From positions 1 through 46,311 of the forward strand of contig CAINHS010000066.1 of the NCBI GenBank assembly GCA_903848955.1: DNA of 46,311 bases, written 5' to 3'. This DNA is from an uncultured beta proteobacterium. GTDB lineage: Bacteria; Pseudomonadota; Gammaproteobacteria; Burkholderiales; Rhodocyclaceae. Below the pieces are notes generated by a model. The model ran no database searches and had not been told where the DNA came from. It saw nothing but the letters and a program-made list of their open reading frames with translations. Both the position numbers and the translations under genes were made by a program. Numbering within the stretch: the stretch's first letter is position 1; every line of letters begins with the position of its first letter. Below are positions 43,795 to 46,311 of the stretch, in pieces.

Positions 43795-43875
43795 ACCACA
43801 GAGACACAGAGGCGCAGAGAACTGCAAAAGCTTTTCTCGCCAGACTTTTCTCTGTGCCTCTGTGTCTCTGTGGTT
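43795..43875. repeat. Palindromic repeat, copy 3 (gcvH-gcvP gap)
   Basis: ACCACAGAGACACAGAGGCG continuing to CAGAGAA on the left, against TTTTCTCTGTGCCTCTGTG continuing to TCTCTGTGGT on the right. Near-perfect 27-bp arms and an about 25-nt loop containing AAAGCTTTT. The most regular of the three copies. Confidence 0.92.
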
Positions 43876-43906
43876 CAACTGAATTTTTCAATTTCCATAC
43901 ATCGCC

Positions 43907-46311
<2,405 letters not shown>

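Overview
The window is a GC-rich, densely packed chromosomal segment. It looks like a betaproteobacterium, most likely of the Rhodocyclales type. This is inferred from gene order and protein character only: leuB-asd-fimV, trxA-rho-rpmE, orn beside an M48 protease and rsgA, a lexA-imuA-imuB-(dnaE2) SOS mutasome, and a glycine-riboswitch gcvTHP operon. There is no rRNA, tRNA, CRISPR array, insertion sequence or phage gene. The two edge genes, fimV on the left and gcvP on the right, are cut by the window boundary.

Layout. Positions 1-7.7 kb (minus strand) hold fimV (partial), asd, leuB, an MFS permease coupled to a YdcH-like protein, and aroC: amino-acid biosynthesis and the cell-pole/pilus scaffold FimV. 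Positions 7.8-10.6 kb hold fdxA (minus), then trxA, rho and rpmE. The rho leader is C-rich and ends in a terminator-like hairpin; rpmE has a good sigma70 promoter and an intrinsic terminator. Positions 10.6-18.0 kb are mixed housekeeping: a GT39 membrane glycosyltransferase, orn, an M48 (Ste24-like) protease, rsgA, a WYL regulator, a possible ferritin-like protein, a beta-hydroxyacid dehydrogenase and a thiamine-binding-family protein. Heme A synthase (ctaA) and a tiny upstream ORF coupled to it follow on the minus strand up to 19.15 kb.

Positions 19.3-27.8 kb form the most coherent accessory block. It contains an ArsS-like radical SAM/Cys-rich protein, a CWC Cys-rich protein, exported MsrB and MsrA, a fusion of a TVP38/TMEM64 membrane domain to a mercuric-reductase-like flavoenzyme, two rSAM/selenodomain-associated transferases, a stand-alone SelD-N-terminal-type flavoprotein and, convergently, an exported zinc phospholipase C/P1-nuclease-like protein. 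No arsM is present here, so the product of the pathway is open. Positions 27.8-32.9 kb carry a chemoreceptor with a periplasmic CxxCH heme motif, an ATP-grasp ligase/SerC-like aminotransferase pair, and flaG plus a small satellite protein behind a sigma28-type promoter.

Positions 32.9-41.8 kb are an SOS mutasome (lexA, imuA, imuB, dnaE2, all minus strand) interrupted between imuB and dnaE2 by a secreted subtilase and a small membrane-anchored protein. dnaE2 has its own LexA box and so does lexA. Positions 41.9-46.3 kb are a promoter, a tandem glycine riboswitch with a terminator-like expression platform, and gcvT-gcvH-gcvP. Three copies of a striking palindromic repeat, built from short tandem CACAGAG/CGCAGAG units, sit in the lexA-imuA, gcvT-gcvH and gcvH-gcvP gaps.
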